Positions 33,696-42,329 of a stretch of 64,000 nt of DNA are shown here, one piece after another. The stretch lies in assembly GCF_036013955.1 (NCBI RefSeq), contig NZ_CP107903.1, positions 930,001-994,000 of the forward strand. Direction: 5' to 3'. Position 1 is the first letter of the stretch. The number at the start of each line of letters is the position of its first letter. The notes beneath the pieces are model-generated. The model was given only the letters and a program-made list of their open reading frames with translations, was not told where the DNA came from and made no database searches. The position numbers were made by a program, and so were the translations under genes. This DNA comes from Streptomyces sp. NBC_00459. GTDB lineage: Bacteria; Actinomycetota; Actinomycetes; Streptomycetales; Streptomycetaceae.

Positions 33696-35134
33696 CAGTA
33701 GGCCCCCGTTCCACGCACCACGGCGGACCCGGTGCGCGCCAGAATCTCCAGGTCGAGCCCCATCGACCAGTTGTCCACGTATCCGAGATCGAGCCGGACC
33801 GCCTCGTCCCAGGCCAGGTCGGAGCGTCCGCTGACCTGCCACAACCCGGTGAGGCCGGGCTTGACCAGCAGTCGGCGCTTGACCTCCGGCGTGTACTCCT
33901 CCACCTCCTCGGGCAGCGGCGGACGGGGGCCGACGAGCGACATGTGGCCGCCGATCACGTTGATCAGCTGCGGCAGTTCGTCGAGCGACGTGCGGCGCAG
34001 CACCGAGCCGACCCGGGTGATCCGCGGGTCTTCCTTCACCTTGAACAGCAGGCCGTCGCTGTTCTCGTTGAGGTGCTCCAGTTCCGCCCGGAGTGCCTCC
34101 GAGTCCGGCCGCATGGTGCGGAACTTGAACATGGTGAAGTGGTCGCCGTAGCGGCCCACCCGCTGCTGCCTGAACAGGGTCGGCCCGGGGCTGTCCAGCC
34201 GCACGATCAGGGATATCAGCAGCATGGGCAGCGCGAGGAGCGCCAGGAGTACCGCCGCGAGCGAACGGTCCAGGATCTCCTTGGGCAGCCGGGAGATCCG
34301 GGTCAGGTTGGGCGCCTGTATCCGCAGCAGCGGCACCCCGTTGGTGGGGCGTACCGCCAGCCGGGAGGCGGACACGTCGGTCAGCACGGGGGCCAGCAGG
34401 AAGTCGACGCCCTGCACGGCCGCTGTCCAGGACATCCGGCGCAGGACGGAGGCGTCGGCCTCGGGGACCGGCAGTGCCACCACGGTGCTGATGCCCATGA
34501 CCCGGACCACGTCGTCCATGTCGCCGATGCCGCCGAGGACGGGGAGCCCCAAATTGTGGATCTCCGCCCGGTTCTTCGGATCGCTCAGACACACCCCGGC
34601 GACGTGCAGTTCCTGTGTGCCGCCTCGGCGCAGGACGGCGATCAGCTCCACGATGCCGCGTGACGGCCCGACCAGGAGTGTCGCGCTCCGGTCCCGGCCC
34701 CGGGCCCATCTTCGGTGGAGCCGGCGGCGGAGTGCGTAACGGCCCGGGAGGGCGATCACGACGGCCGGCACCGCAGCCATGACCATGTCATGGAGAAGTC
34801 CCTCGTCGTGCGCGAACAGGTAGTGCGCGACGGCGGCCAGCGCCGGCAGCGCGAGCGCGCCGCGGAGCACCCGTCGATACTCCTCGGTTCCCAGACCCAG
34901 GGCGGTGCGGTCGTAGGAACGATGGGCGACCATGGCCACGATCCACATCGGGGGCAGCACCAGGGCCACCGCCCAGCGGCCGTACACCGCGTGGACGAGG
35001 AAGGCCGCGGCAACGGCCGCGAAGCCGTCCACGATCAGCAGAGCGATCCGGTATTTGCGATCCCAACGTCTTCGGCGAGCTTCCGGAGTCCTGCGTTCCA
35101 CAACCAGTTGCTCATGCGTGACCTGAATGGCCAT
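33695..35134 (-). CDS. Polyprenyl glycosylphosphotransferase initiating glycan assembly
   Basis: The 479-residue membrane protein has four to five N-terminal helices (about 30-135), a cytoplasmic CoA-binding-like domain, then one helix and the C-terminal catalytic domain. That domain carries KFRTM (with DRSLAAVLL before it), RTSLDELPQLINV, SLVGPRPPLPEE and KPGLTGLWQVSGRS, the hallmarks of WbaP/CpsE-type enzymes. It transfers a sugar-1-phosphate to undecaprenyl phosphate, the first step of repeat-unit assembly. The ATG follows GGGGGGAG. It is the first gene of a five-step minus-strand operon running to 28639. Confidence 0.9.
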   Translation of the reverse strand: MAIQVTHEQLVVERRTPEARRRRWDRKYRIALLIVDGFAAVAAAFLVHAVYGRWAVALVLPPMWIVAMVAHRSYDRTALGLGTEEYRRVLRGALALPALAAVAHYLFAHDEGLLHDMVMAAVPAVVIALPGRYALRRRLHRRWARGRDRSATLLVGPSRGIVELIAVLRRGGTQELHVAGVCLSDPKNRAEIHNLGLPVLGGIGDMDDVVRVMGISTVVALPVPEADASVLRRMSWTAAVQGVDFLLAPVLTDVSASRLAVRPTNGVPLLRIQAPNLTRISRLPKEILDRSLAAVLLALLALPMLLISLIVRLDSPGPTLFRQQRVGRYGDHFTMFKFRTMRPDSEALRAELEHLNENSDGLLFKVKEDPRITRVGSVLRRTSLDELPQLINVIGGHMSLVGPRPPLPEEVEEYTPEVKRRLLVKPGLTGLWQVSGRSDLAWDEAVRLDLGYVDNWSMGLDLEILARTGSAVVRGTGAY

Positions 35135-35246
35135 GCTCCCCCCACCACATGCGCGGCTACCCCCCGATCGAAGTGCCCTCCACACAGCGACACTGGAAAA
35201 CCAGGGAGCGTCAGCGGTTCCCCAACCGCCTCATGCCCCCCAGCAT

Positions 35247-35281
35247 GCTTTTGCCTACAAGTTCAAATTCGTGCAAAAAGC
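35247..35281. promoter_or_regulatory. A/T-rich inverted repeat in the divergent 35135-35420 promoter
   Basis: GCTTTTGC and GCAAAAAGC form an inverted repeat with one bulged base and an 18-base A/T-rich centre. It lies between the phosphoglycosyltransferase and the divergent GT2 gene, in a region clearly richer in A/T than its surroundings, so it may be an operator or promoter core. Confidence 0.4.
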
Positions 35282-35420
35282 CACACCGTGACATGAAGTC
35301 AAGGACAGTTCCCCACCCAAACCGGTCCGGCGGCACTCAATCTAGACCACCAAACGCAATGACGGGAACGGTTGAACGAAACACACATCGCATTAGTGAC
35401 ACTGGCGGCATACTGCCCAC

Positions 35421-36266
35421 GTGACGAGCATCGTGATCCCGGCCCACAACGAGGCGCGAGTCATCGGCCGACTCCTCGATTCCCTGGCCGACTCCGCCGA
35501 CGACGAGACCGACATCGTGGTCGTGTGCAACGGCTGCACGGACGACACCGCACGGATCGCGAACACTCACGGACCGCGCGTCCGCGTGGTCGAGATCCCC
35601 ACCCCGTCCAAGCACGCCGCCCTGCGCGCGGGCGACGACCACGCGCGTGGCTTCCCCCGCCTCTACGTGGACGCCGACGTGGTGATCACAGGCGCGGACG
35701 TACGAGCACTGGTCGAGCCGCTCGACGACGACACCTCGGAGATCCTGGCCACCGCCCCCGAGCGGCAGATCCCGCTGACCGGCTGCGGCTGGCGGGTGCG
35801 CGCCTACTACCGGGTGTGGCAGCGCCTCCCCGCCGTGCGCGAGGGGCTGTTCGGCCGGGGCGTCATCGCGGTCTCCAAGGCCGGGCACGCCCGGATCGCC
35901 GCACTGCCCCCGCTGATGGCGGACGACCTCGCCGCGTCCCTGGCGTTCGCCCCCGGGGAGCGGCTCGTGGTCGGCGGGGCCGGGGTCGTGGTGCACCCGC
36001 CGCGCACCTGGCGCGACTTGATGAAACGGCGTGTCCGGGCCGCGGTGTCCACCGCCCAGGTGGAGCAGCACCAGGGCCCGGAGGATGCCTCGGCGCGCAC
36101 GAGCGTGGCGGATCTGAAAGCCCTGGTCCGCAGGGATCCGAAGCTCCTGCCCAGTGTCGTAGTCTTCGTCGCGGCGGCGGTCGCCGCCCGGCGGGCATCC
36201 AGAAAAGCCATCCGGGCACAGGACTTCGGTACCTGGCTACGGGACGAGAGCAGCCGGCAGAACTGA
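35421..36266 (+). CDS. Glycosyltransferase family 2
   Basis: A 281-residue GT2 protein starting at GTG: SIVIPAHNEARVIGRLLDSL, VVVCNGCTDDTA, and LYVDADVVI for the DxD motif. The C-terminal part has a hydrophobic stretch (LPSVVVFVAAAVAARR). No clear ribosome site precedes the GTG. It opens the last plus-strand group of the polysaccharide locus. Confidence 0.82.
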   Translation: MTSIVIPAHNEARVIGRLLDSLADSADDETDIVVVCNGCTDDTARIANTHGPRVRVVEIPTPSKHAALRAGDDHARGFPRLYVDADVVITGADVRALVEPLDDDTSEILATAPERQIPLTGCGWRVRAYYRVWQRLPAVREGLFGRGVIAVSKAGHARIAALPPLMADDLAASLAFAPGERLVVGGAGVVVHPPRTWRDLMKRRVRAAVSTAQVEQHQGPEDASARTSVADLKALVRRDPKLLPSVVVFVAAAVAARRASRKAIRAQDFGTWLRDESSRQN

Positions 36267-36292
36267 TCGCACCGCACCTGGAGTTCTCGATC

Positions 36293-37567
36293 ATGTACCT
36301 CACCGACCGTTCCGCCCCCGCACAGGCGGACACCGAACAGGGCCGAAGACGCGGCCCTGGGCGCAAGGTCGCCCCGGTCGTGCTCGTGCTGGGCTCGGTC
36401 AGCCTGATAACCGACATCTCCTCGGAGATGGTCACCGCCGTTCTGCCGCTCTACCTCGTCACCACACTCGGTTTCACCCCGCTCGTGTTCGGCACCCTCG
36501 ACGGTGTCTACAACGGCGTCAGCGCGCTGGTGCAGCTGACCGGCGGTCACCTCGCCGACCGGGTGCGCAACCACAAGCTGCTGGCCGGGCTCGGGTACGG
36601 TCTGTCCGCGCTGTGCAAGCCGCTGCTCCTGCTCGTGAGCAGCATCGGCGCACTCGGCACGGTCCTCGCCCTCGACCGCACCGGCAAGGGTCTGCGCACC
36701 GCCCCGCGCGACGCGATGATCTCCCTATCCACACCGTCCGAGAGGCAGGGCCGCGCGTTCGGTGTGCACCGGGCGATGGACACCACGGGCGCGATGCTCG
36801 GCCCCCTGGTCGCCTTCTTCATCCTGCGGGCCGCGACGGACGGTTACGACGCCGTGTTCGGTGTGAGCGCGTGCGTCGCCGTGCTCGGTGTCCTCGTGCT
36901 GGTGTTGTTCGTACCCCGCAGGGGGCAGGTCGCGCAGACGGACGAAGCGGGCGGTACGGCGGAGAGCAAGCCGCCCGTACGCGTACGCGAAGCCCTGGCG
37001 CTGCTGCGGCTGCCCCGGCTGCGGGCGCTCGCCGTCTGCGCCGCGCTGCTCGGCCTGACAACCGTCAGCGACGCCTTCGTCTATCTGCTCCTGCAACGGC
37101 GCGCGGGCATCGCCGACGAGTGGTTCCCGCTGCTGCCGCTGGGCACCGCCGCGGTGTTCCTGCTGCTGGCCGTGCCCCTCGGCTCACTGGCCGACCGGAT
37201 CGGGCGGCGCGCCGTGTTCCTCGCCGGGCACGCCAGTCTGCTCACCGCCTACGCACTCCTGCTGTGGGCCCCGGCCACACCGGCCCTGCCCTTCCTCGTA
37301 CTCGCCCTGCACGGTCTGTTCTACGCGGCCACCGACGGCGTGCTCCCGGCCGCCCTCGCCGACATCGTGCCCGAGCAGCTGCGCGCCAGCGGCCTCGCCA
37401 TCGTCGGGACCAGCCAGGCGCTGGCCCGGTTCTGCTGTTCGCTGGCCTTCGGCGCCGCCTGGACGGTGTGGGGCGACGGCCCGGCACTGGCCGGATCGGC
37501 GGTCGGTCTGCTGTGCTGCGCGGCCGTCGCGGGCATGCTGCTGCGGCCGAGCGGCGAGACCCGATGA
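36293..37567 (+). CDS. Major facilitator superfamily transporter
   Basis: This 424-residue protein has 12 predicted helices. GGHLADRVRNHK after the second helix and GSLADRIGRRAVF after the eighth are the MFS loop motifs. ALDRTGKGLRTAPRDAM is a segment seen in a group of uncharacterised actinobacterial MFS proteins. The ATG has a GGAG site. Its place between a GT2 and a beta-propeller protein suggests a link to glycan export, but the cargo is unknown. Confidence 0.83.
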   Translation: MYLTDRSAPAQADTEQGRRRGPGRKVAPVVLVLGSVSLITDISSEMVTAVLPLYLVTTLGFTPLVFGTLDGVYNGVSALVQLTGGHLADRVRNHKLLAGLGYGLSALCKPLLLLVSSIGALGTVLALDRTGKGLRTAPRDAMISLSTPSERQGRAFGVHRAMDTTGAMLGPLVAFFILRAATDGYDAVFGVSACVAVLGVLVLVLFVPRRGQVAQTDEAGGTAESKPPVRVREALALLRLPRLRALAVCAALLGLTTVSDAFVYLLLQRRAGIADEWFPLLPLGTAAVFLLLAVPLGSLADRIGRRAVFLAGHASLLTAYALLLWAPATPALPFLVLALHGLFYAATDGVLPAALADIVPEQLRASGLAIVGTSQALARFCCSLAFGAAWTVWGDGPALAGSAVGLLCCAAVAGMLLRPSGETR

Positions 37568-37602
37568 CCACCACAGCCACAAAGCCCCAAGGATCCACAT
37601 GA
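37564..37602 (+). CDS. Possible 12-codon coupling ORF
   Basis: A 12-codon ORF starts in an ATGA overlap with the MFS stop and ends in an ATGA overlap with the next gene start. It may only serve translational coupling, or be chance. Confidence 0.25.
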   Translation: MTTTATKPQGST

Positions 37603-38621
37603 CATCGCTGCGTCGCCGCCTGCTCATACTCGTCACGGGGGTGCTGATCCTCGCGGGCGTGGGAACCGGTGTGGTCCTGCACGCCGCCGATCGCGCGGAT
37701 CGGGCGAACCGGCCGCAGCCGGGCGGCCCCGCCGTCAGCACGGGCAGGCTGACCCTCGACCAGAAGAGCCGCCTGACGTTCGTCAACGCCGCCGCCGGCC
37801 CGCACCGCACCGCGGTCGCCTCGGTCCCGTCCACCGACCCCGGGGCCGGCCGGACCGCCTCCGACCTGAAGTGCGCGCGTTTCTACGCGGCGGCCGGCAC
37901 CGGAGTCTGCCTCCAGTCCGTCCCCGGCGTCCTCAAGCAGAGCAACCGTGCCCTGCTCCTGGACGCCAACCTCCGTACCCTGCGCACCTACCCGCTCGCG
38001 GGCGCCCCGAGCCGGGCCCGGGTGTCGCCCGACGGCCGCTTCGTCGCCTGGACCGTCTTCGTCTCCGGCGAGTCCTACGCGTCCGCCTTCTTCTCCACCC
38101 GGACGTCGATCCTGGACACCCGCACCATGCGGCTGACGCCCAGCCTGGAGACGTTCTCCATCACCCTGGACGGCAAGTCCTACCGCGCCTCGGACGTCAA
38201 CTTCTGGGGCGTCACCTTCGCCTCCGACGACGACACCTTCTACGCCACCCTCAACACCGCCAACAAGACCTACCTGGTCCGCGGTTCGCTCTCCGAGCGC
38301 AAGGTCACCACCCTGATCGAGAACGTGGAGTGCCCCTCGCTCTCCCCGGACGGGACGCGCGTCGCCTTCAAGAAGCGGGTCCTGTCCCGTACGGCCCTCT
38401 GGCACGAGTACGTCCTCGACCTGAAGACCCTCAAGGAGACGGCGCTCGCCGAGCGCCACAGCGTCGACGACCAGGCCACCTGGCTCGACAACGACACCGT
38501 CGCCTACGCCCTCCCCACCGACGGCGAGATCGGCAGCAGCGACCTGTGGACCGTACCCGCGAACGGCACGGGCAGCCCCCGCCTGTTGATCGCGGGGGCT
38601 TCCTCGCCGGCGCCGCTGTAG
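37599..38621 (+). CDS. Membrane-anchored TolB-like beta-propeller protein
   Basis: A 340-residue protein with an N-terminal anchor (LLILVTGVLILAGVGTGVVL) and repeated beta-propeller blades of the PD40/TolB type (SRARVSPDGRFVAWTVF, SLSPDGTRVAFKKR, DLWTVPANGTGSPRLLIAG). It would lie outside the membrane and probably bind protein or glycan. An AAGGAT site supports the ATG. The last codons contain a strong hairpin at 38574-38600, and a decayed copy of this 3' end exists near 46228. Confidence 0.75.
   Translation: MTSLRRRLLILVTGVLILAGVGTGVVLHAADRADRANRPQPGGPAVSTGRLTLDQKSRLTFVNAAAGPHRTAVASVPSTDPGAGRTASDLKCARFYAAAGTGVCLQSVPGVLKQSNRALLLDANLRTLRTYPLAGAPSRARVSPDGRFVAWTVFVSGESYASAFFSTRTSILDTRTMRLTPSLETFSITLDGKSYRASDVNFWGVTFASDDDTFYATLNTANKTYLVRGSLSERKVTTLIENVECPSLSPDGTRVAFKKRVLSRTALWHEYVLDLKTLKETALAERHSVDDQATWLDNDTVAYALPTDGEIGSSDLWTVPANGTGSPRLLIAGASSPAPL
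38574..38600 (+). terminator. Hairpin inside the 3' end of the beta-propeller gene
   Basis: AGCCCCCGC, a nine-base loop and GCGGGGGCT form a perfect nine-pair stem ending 21 bases before the stop codon. It is probably the terminator for the plus-strand group, embedded in coding sequence. Confidence 0.6.
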
Positions 38622-38630
38622 GCGGAGGGG

Positions 38631-39881
38631 TCAGGGGGCGCCGCGATCGCAGGAGAGGTCCCGCAGCCGCACCGCGTCGGCCATCGCCTGCATACCGGTG
38701 TCGTTGGGGTGCAGATGATCGCCGTTGTCGAAGAACGGCAGGATCCGCTCGTGGTCGTAGGGGCTGCGCAGGATGCGGTCGAAGTCGGCCACCGCGTCGA
38801 ACTCGCCGCTGGTGCGGATGAACACGTTGACCTCCCGGCGTACGTCCTCGGCCGACGCGTCCCACTCGGACCAGCCCTTGAAGGGCCCGACCGTGGCCCC
38901 GACGACACACACTCCGGCCGTGTGGGCGCGGTCGATGATCCGGCGGTAGCCGTCGATCAGGTCCTCGGCCGTGACACCGGTGTGGGCCTTGATGTCGTTG
39001 ACGCCTTCGAAGAGAACAACCGTGCGTACACCCGGGTGGGAGAGCACGTCCCGGCGCAGTCTGTTGAGGGCGCTCTGCCCGGCTCCGTCGGCGAGGACCT
39101 TGTTGCCGGAGATCCCCTCGTTGGCCACCCCCTCGACGCCGGTGTCGTCGGCTGACTGAAGGCGGCGGGCCAGGTAGTCGGGCCAGCGGCGGCTCCGGTC
39201 GGTGGTGGACTGCCAGCCGTCGGTGATGGAGTCGCCCAGAGCGACGACCGCACCGACGTCCGGGCCTGTCCGCACGGTGACGGCGTCGAGGTAGAACCAG
39301 GAGCCGGTGGTTCCGGTCCAGTTGGCCGCGCCCTCCTCCGCCACATGGTCGCCCGCAGTGAGGTAGGACGTCTGCATGGCCATGCCGTGACCCGTCGCCG
39401 GGCCGCCGGCATCGGCCTCGTACAGGCTGACCACCAGCGAGGTCGCGGCCGGCAGCCGTCCCGGCAGCGGATCACTGAGCGCGGTCTCCCCCGCGGGTAC
39501 GGTGACGGACCGCTCCGCGCCGAACGTCAGAGGCCGGTTGCTGCCCCGGACCAGGGCGGCGCCCTCCTTCTGTACGCCCACGTACGCACGGCCGATGGTC
39601 AGGGGCCGGTCGCCGAAGGCGTTGGACAGCCGGACGCGCAGGTGGGTTCCGCCGGCGCTGGTCCGGACGACGAGCCGGTAGCCGCGGTCCGAGGCGGCCT
39701 CGCCCATGCGGTCGGCGCTCGCACCCCAGGTGACGATCTCGTGCGTCGCGGTATGCGCGGAAGGCGTGGCGGGGGTTGCCGTCGCCGTCGCGGTCGAAAA
39801 CTGCGCGGTGGCGGTCAACGCGACGACCGGCAGGGCGAGTCGCCGCAGCAGGCTCACGAGGCGGACGGTGTCTCGACGCAC
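38631..39881 (-). CDS. Secreted SGNH/GDSL-family hydrolase
   Basis: The 416-residue protein has a signal peptide (cleavage near residue 35), a beta-sandwich-like N-terminal part, and an SGNH domain from about 205. The domain carries GDSITDG (216-222) with nucleophile Ser218, GISGNKVL, EGVNDI and a closing DHLHPN. Such enzymes deacylate polysaccharides or lipids. It begins with GTG four bases after the GH95 gene, so it likely removes acyl groups from the same glycan. Confidence 0.85.
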   Translation of the reverse strand: MRRDTVRLVSLLRRLALPVVALTATAQFSTATATATPATPSAHTATHEIVTWGASADRMGEAASDRGYRLVVRTSAGGTHLRVRLSNAFGDRPLTIGRAYVGVQKEGAALVRGSNRPLTFGAERSVTVPAGETALSDPLPGRLPAATSLVVSLYEADAGGPATGHGMAMQTSYLTAGDHVAEEGAANWTGTTGSWFYLDAVTVRTGPDVGAVVALGDSITDGWQSTTDRSRRWPDYLARRLQSADDTGVEGVANEGISGNKVLADGAGQSALNRLRRDVLSHPGVRTVVLFEGVNDIKAHTGVTAEDLIDGYRRIIDRAHTAGVCVVGATVGPFKGWSEWDASAEDVRREVNVFIRTSGEFDAVADFDRILRSPYDHERILPFFDNGDHLHPNDTGMQAMADAVRLRDLSCDRGAP

Positions 39882-39885
39882 CGCT

Positions 39886-42303
39886 TCACCGCCCCAGGTC
39901 GCGCAGCGTCACGGACCGGCCGGGTGACAGGGTGAGTTTCCGTGCCCTCGTCCCGTACGCCACCGTGGTCGTGCGACCGCCGACACTCGTCACCGTTACC
40001 TCGGTCGGCCTGCCGTGCCTCCAACTCAGATCCACGGTGAATCCACCACGTACACCCACACCCGTGATCGATCCGGACCCGGCCCAGGCGTCGGGCAGCG
40101 CGGGCAGCAGTTCGACATGGCCGGGGCGTGAGTACACCAGCATCTCGATCATCGCGGCGGGCGTCCCGAAGTTGCCGTCGATCTGAAAGATGCCGCGGCC
40201 CTGCTCGACCTGGTAGATGTCGAACAGGTTGGACGCCGTGCCGTTGCTGCCGTCGACGGAGGGCCGCAGGTTGTTCACGACGAGCTGATAGGCCTTGTCC
40301 GCGTCCTTCAGACGCGCCCAGCACAGACCGCGCCAGGCGTTGGCCCAGCCGAAGCTCTCCATCCCGCGCGCGGTGAGCAGTGCCGTCGCGCCCTCGACGA
40401 TCTCAGCGGGCGTCGAGCCGTCCGGGCGGATCCGGTCTCCGGGGAACAACTGGACGAGCGGGGACAGGTGACGGTGGGTGGTCTCCCCCAGGTTGTCGGG
40501 GGACATCCACTCCTCCAACCAGCCGGTCTTCGGGCTCACTTGGGGCAGGTAGAGCCGTTTCTGCAGGCCGGCGACGGTCCGGGCGTACGTGCCGTCCTCG
40601 CCCAACACGGCACACGCCGTGCGGTAGTTGTCGAACAGGGCCCAGACCAGTTCCTGGGCGTAGGTGATGCCCTTGGCGTCGAGCGGGCCGTGTTCGGGCG
40701 ACCAGTCGCTGTCGGCGACGAGGACCTCCTGCTTCTCGCCGGTGACCGGGTCCGTGACCGTCGTCGTCAGCAGTCTCGCCTCCCAGAACTCACAGGCGCC
40801 CTTGAGCATCGGGTGGATACGGGCGAGGTGGGCACGGTCCTGGGTGAACTCGTAGTGCTCGTAGAGGGAGTTGCACAGCCAGGCGTTGCCGGCGGGATGC
40901 CACCACCAGCCCATGCCGCCGTGGATGCCGGTGGAGATGGCGACGGTCCAGCCCGCGATCCTCCCGGTGGAGTTGCGGTAGCGGTTGCGGGGGTCGTTGA
41001 AGTGGGTGCGGGTGAGTTCGGTCCACGAGGGCAGCTGGGCCAGGCAGTAGTCGGTGAAGGCGTCGAAGCAGTCGGAGAGGGCGGCCCGGTCGGCCATCCA
41101 GTAGTTCATCTGGAGGTTGATGTCCGTGTGGTAATCGCCCATCCAGTCGGGGTCGTTGCCGTCGAGCCACAGACCCTGGAGGTTCAGGGGCAGACTGCCG
41201 CGTGATCCGGCGATCATGAGATAGCGCCCGAACTGCAGGTAGGACGCCTCAAGTTCGGGATCGGGGGTGTCGTCCGTGTGACGCGCCCGGATCCGCTCCC
41301 AGGTGTCCATGCCCCGTTGCTGCGCGGTCGAGGTGCCGAGCGACACGTCCATGCGCTCGAACAGCCTTCGGTGGTCGGCGACATGGGTGTGCAGCAGGGT
41401 GGTCGCGGAGTGCCCGGCGGCATCGAGGACCTTGGTGCGGGCGAGCTTTCGGGGGTCGAGCGCCGGGTCTCGGTAACCCTTGGCCGCGTCGGGCGCGTAG
41501 TCGGTGCCGCCCGTGACGATCACCGTGAGGCGTCCGCAGCCGCGGAAGGAGATCCGCGACCCGTCGACGGCGACGGTTCCCCCGCTGCCGTAGGCGGTGA
41601 CGGCCGCCCCGTACCGCAGTCGGTTGGGCAACTCCGCGCCGAAGGACGCGTATCGGAGCGCCGGTACTCCCGTGGTGGTCTCGCCGTGGGTGCCGTCCAG
41701 GCTGATCTCGCCGGTGTAGTGTCCGCCGCCGTCCTGGGTGAAGTGCAGGACGAGGACGTCGTCGGGGGCGCTGGCGAACACCTGCCGCCGGTACGTCACA
41801 CCGGAGCGCACATAGGAGGCGGTGACCAGTCCCTGATGGAGGTCGAGGGCGCGTCGGTAGCCGGAGACCGTCGAGAGGTCGTGGTCGGGTATGTCGACGG
41901 TCAGCTTGCCCAGCAGGGTGAACGACCCGAAGTTCTCGCGGGCGTAGGGGAATTGGCCGTCGTCGTCGAGGGTGGCGTTGGTGCCTCCGGTCCACATGGT
42001 GGCGTCGGTGATGAACAGCCGTTCCCGGCCCGGGTCGTTGCTCACCAGCGCCCCGAGCCGGCCGTTGCCGACCGGGAGGCCCTGAGTGATCATCGAGCCG
42101 TCGTCGGCGGGGGCCTGCCACCACAGTTCGCTGGAGGCGCGGTCCGGCAGCATCGGGGAGTCGGCAGGTCTCGCGGGTGCGGCGGAGGCGGTGAAGGCGG
42201 GCGCCCCGCCGAGGGCGGCGAGGGCTCCGGAAACCGTGGCGAAGGAGAGAAGGCCGCGTCGGCTGGGGAGGGTTCGCGGCGAATCGGGGCGTGGGGTGTC
42301 CAT
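39886..42303 (-). CDS. Secreted glycoside hydrolase family 95 (alpha-L-fucosidase/galactosidase-type)
   Basis: An 805-residue enzyme with a twin-arginine-like signal (SRRGLLSF). GH95 features include LPVGNGRLGALV, the linker to the (alpha/alpha)6 barrel, LPLNLQGLWLDGNDPDWMGDYHTDINLQMNYW-type sequence (split: LPLNLQGLW then DYHTDINLQMNYW), SDWSPEHGP and IFQIDGNFGTPAAMIEML. GH95 includes alpha-1,2-L-fucosidases and alpha-L-galactosidases. The ATG follows GGGAG. It is downstream of GH27 and likely cotranscribed, with the ROK repressor as the probable controller. Confidence 0.9.
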   Translation of the reverse strand: MDTPRPDSPRTLPSRRGLLSFATVSGALAALGGAPAFTASAAPARPADSPMLPDRASSELWWQAPADDGSMITQGLPVGNGRLGALVSNDPGRERLFITDATMWTGGTNATLDDDGQFPYARENFGSFTLLGKLTVDIPDHDLSTVSGYRRALDLHQGLVTASYVRSGVTYRRQVFASAPDDVLVLHFTQDGGGHYTGEISLDGTHGETTTGVPALRYASFGAELPNRLRYGAAVTAYGSGGTVAVDGSRISFRGCGRLTVIVTGGTDYAPDAAKGYRDPALDPRKLARTKVLDAAGHSATTLLHTHVADHRRLFERMDVSLGTSTAQQRGMDTWERIRARHTDDTPDPELEASYLQFGRYLMIAGSRGSLPLNLQGLWLDGNDPDWMGDYHTDINLQMNYWMADRAALSDCFDAFTDYCLAQLPSWTELTRTHFNDPRNRYRNSTGRIAGWTVAISTGIHGGMGWWWHPAGNAWLCNSLYEHYEFTQDRAHLARIHPMLKGACEFWEARLLTTTVTDPVTGEKQEVLVADSDWSPEHGPLDAKGITYAQELVWALFDNYRTACAVLGEDGTYARTVAGLQKRLYLPQVSPKTGWLEEWMSPDNLGETTHRHLSPLVQLFPGDRIRPDGSTPAEIVEGATALLTARGMESFGWANAWRGLCWARLKDADKAYQLVVNNLRPSVDGSNGTASNLFDIYQVEQGRGIFQIDGNFGTPAAMIEMLVYSRPGHVELLPALPDAWAGSGSITGVGVRGGFTVDLSWRHGRPTEVTVTSVGGRTTTVAYGTRARKLTLSPGRSVTLRDLGR

Positions 42304-42329
42304 GGATGCGCTCCCTTGCGAGTCGGCCG

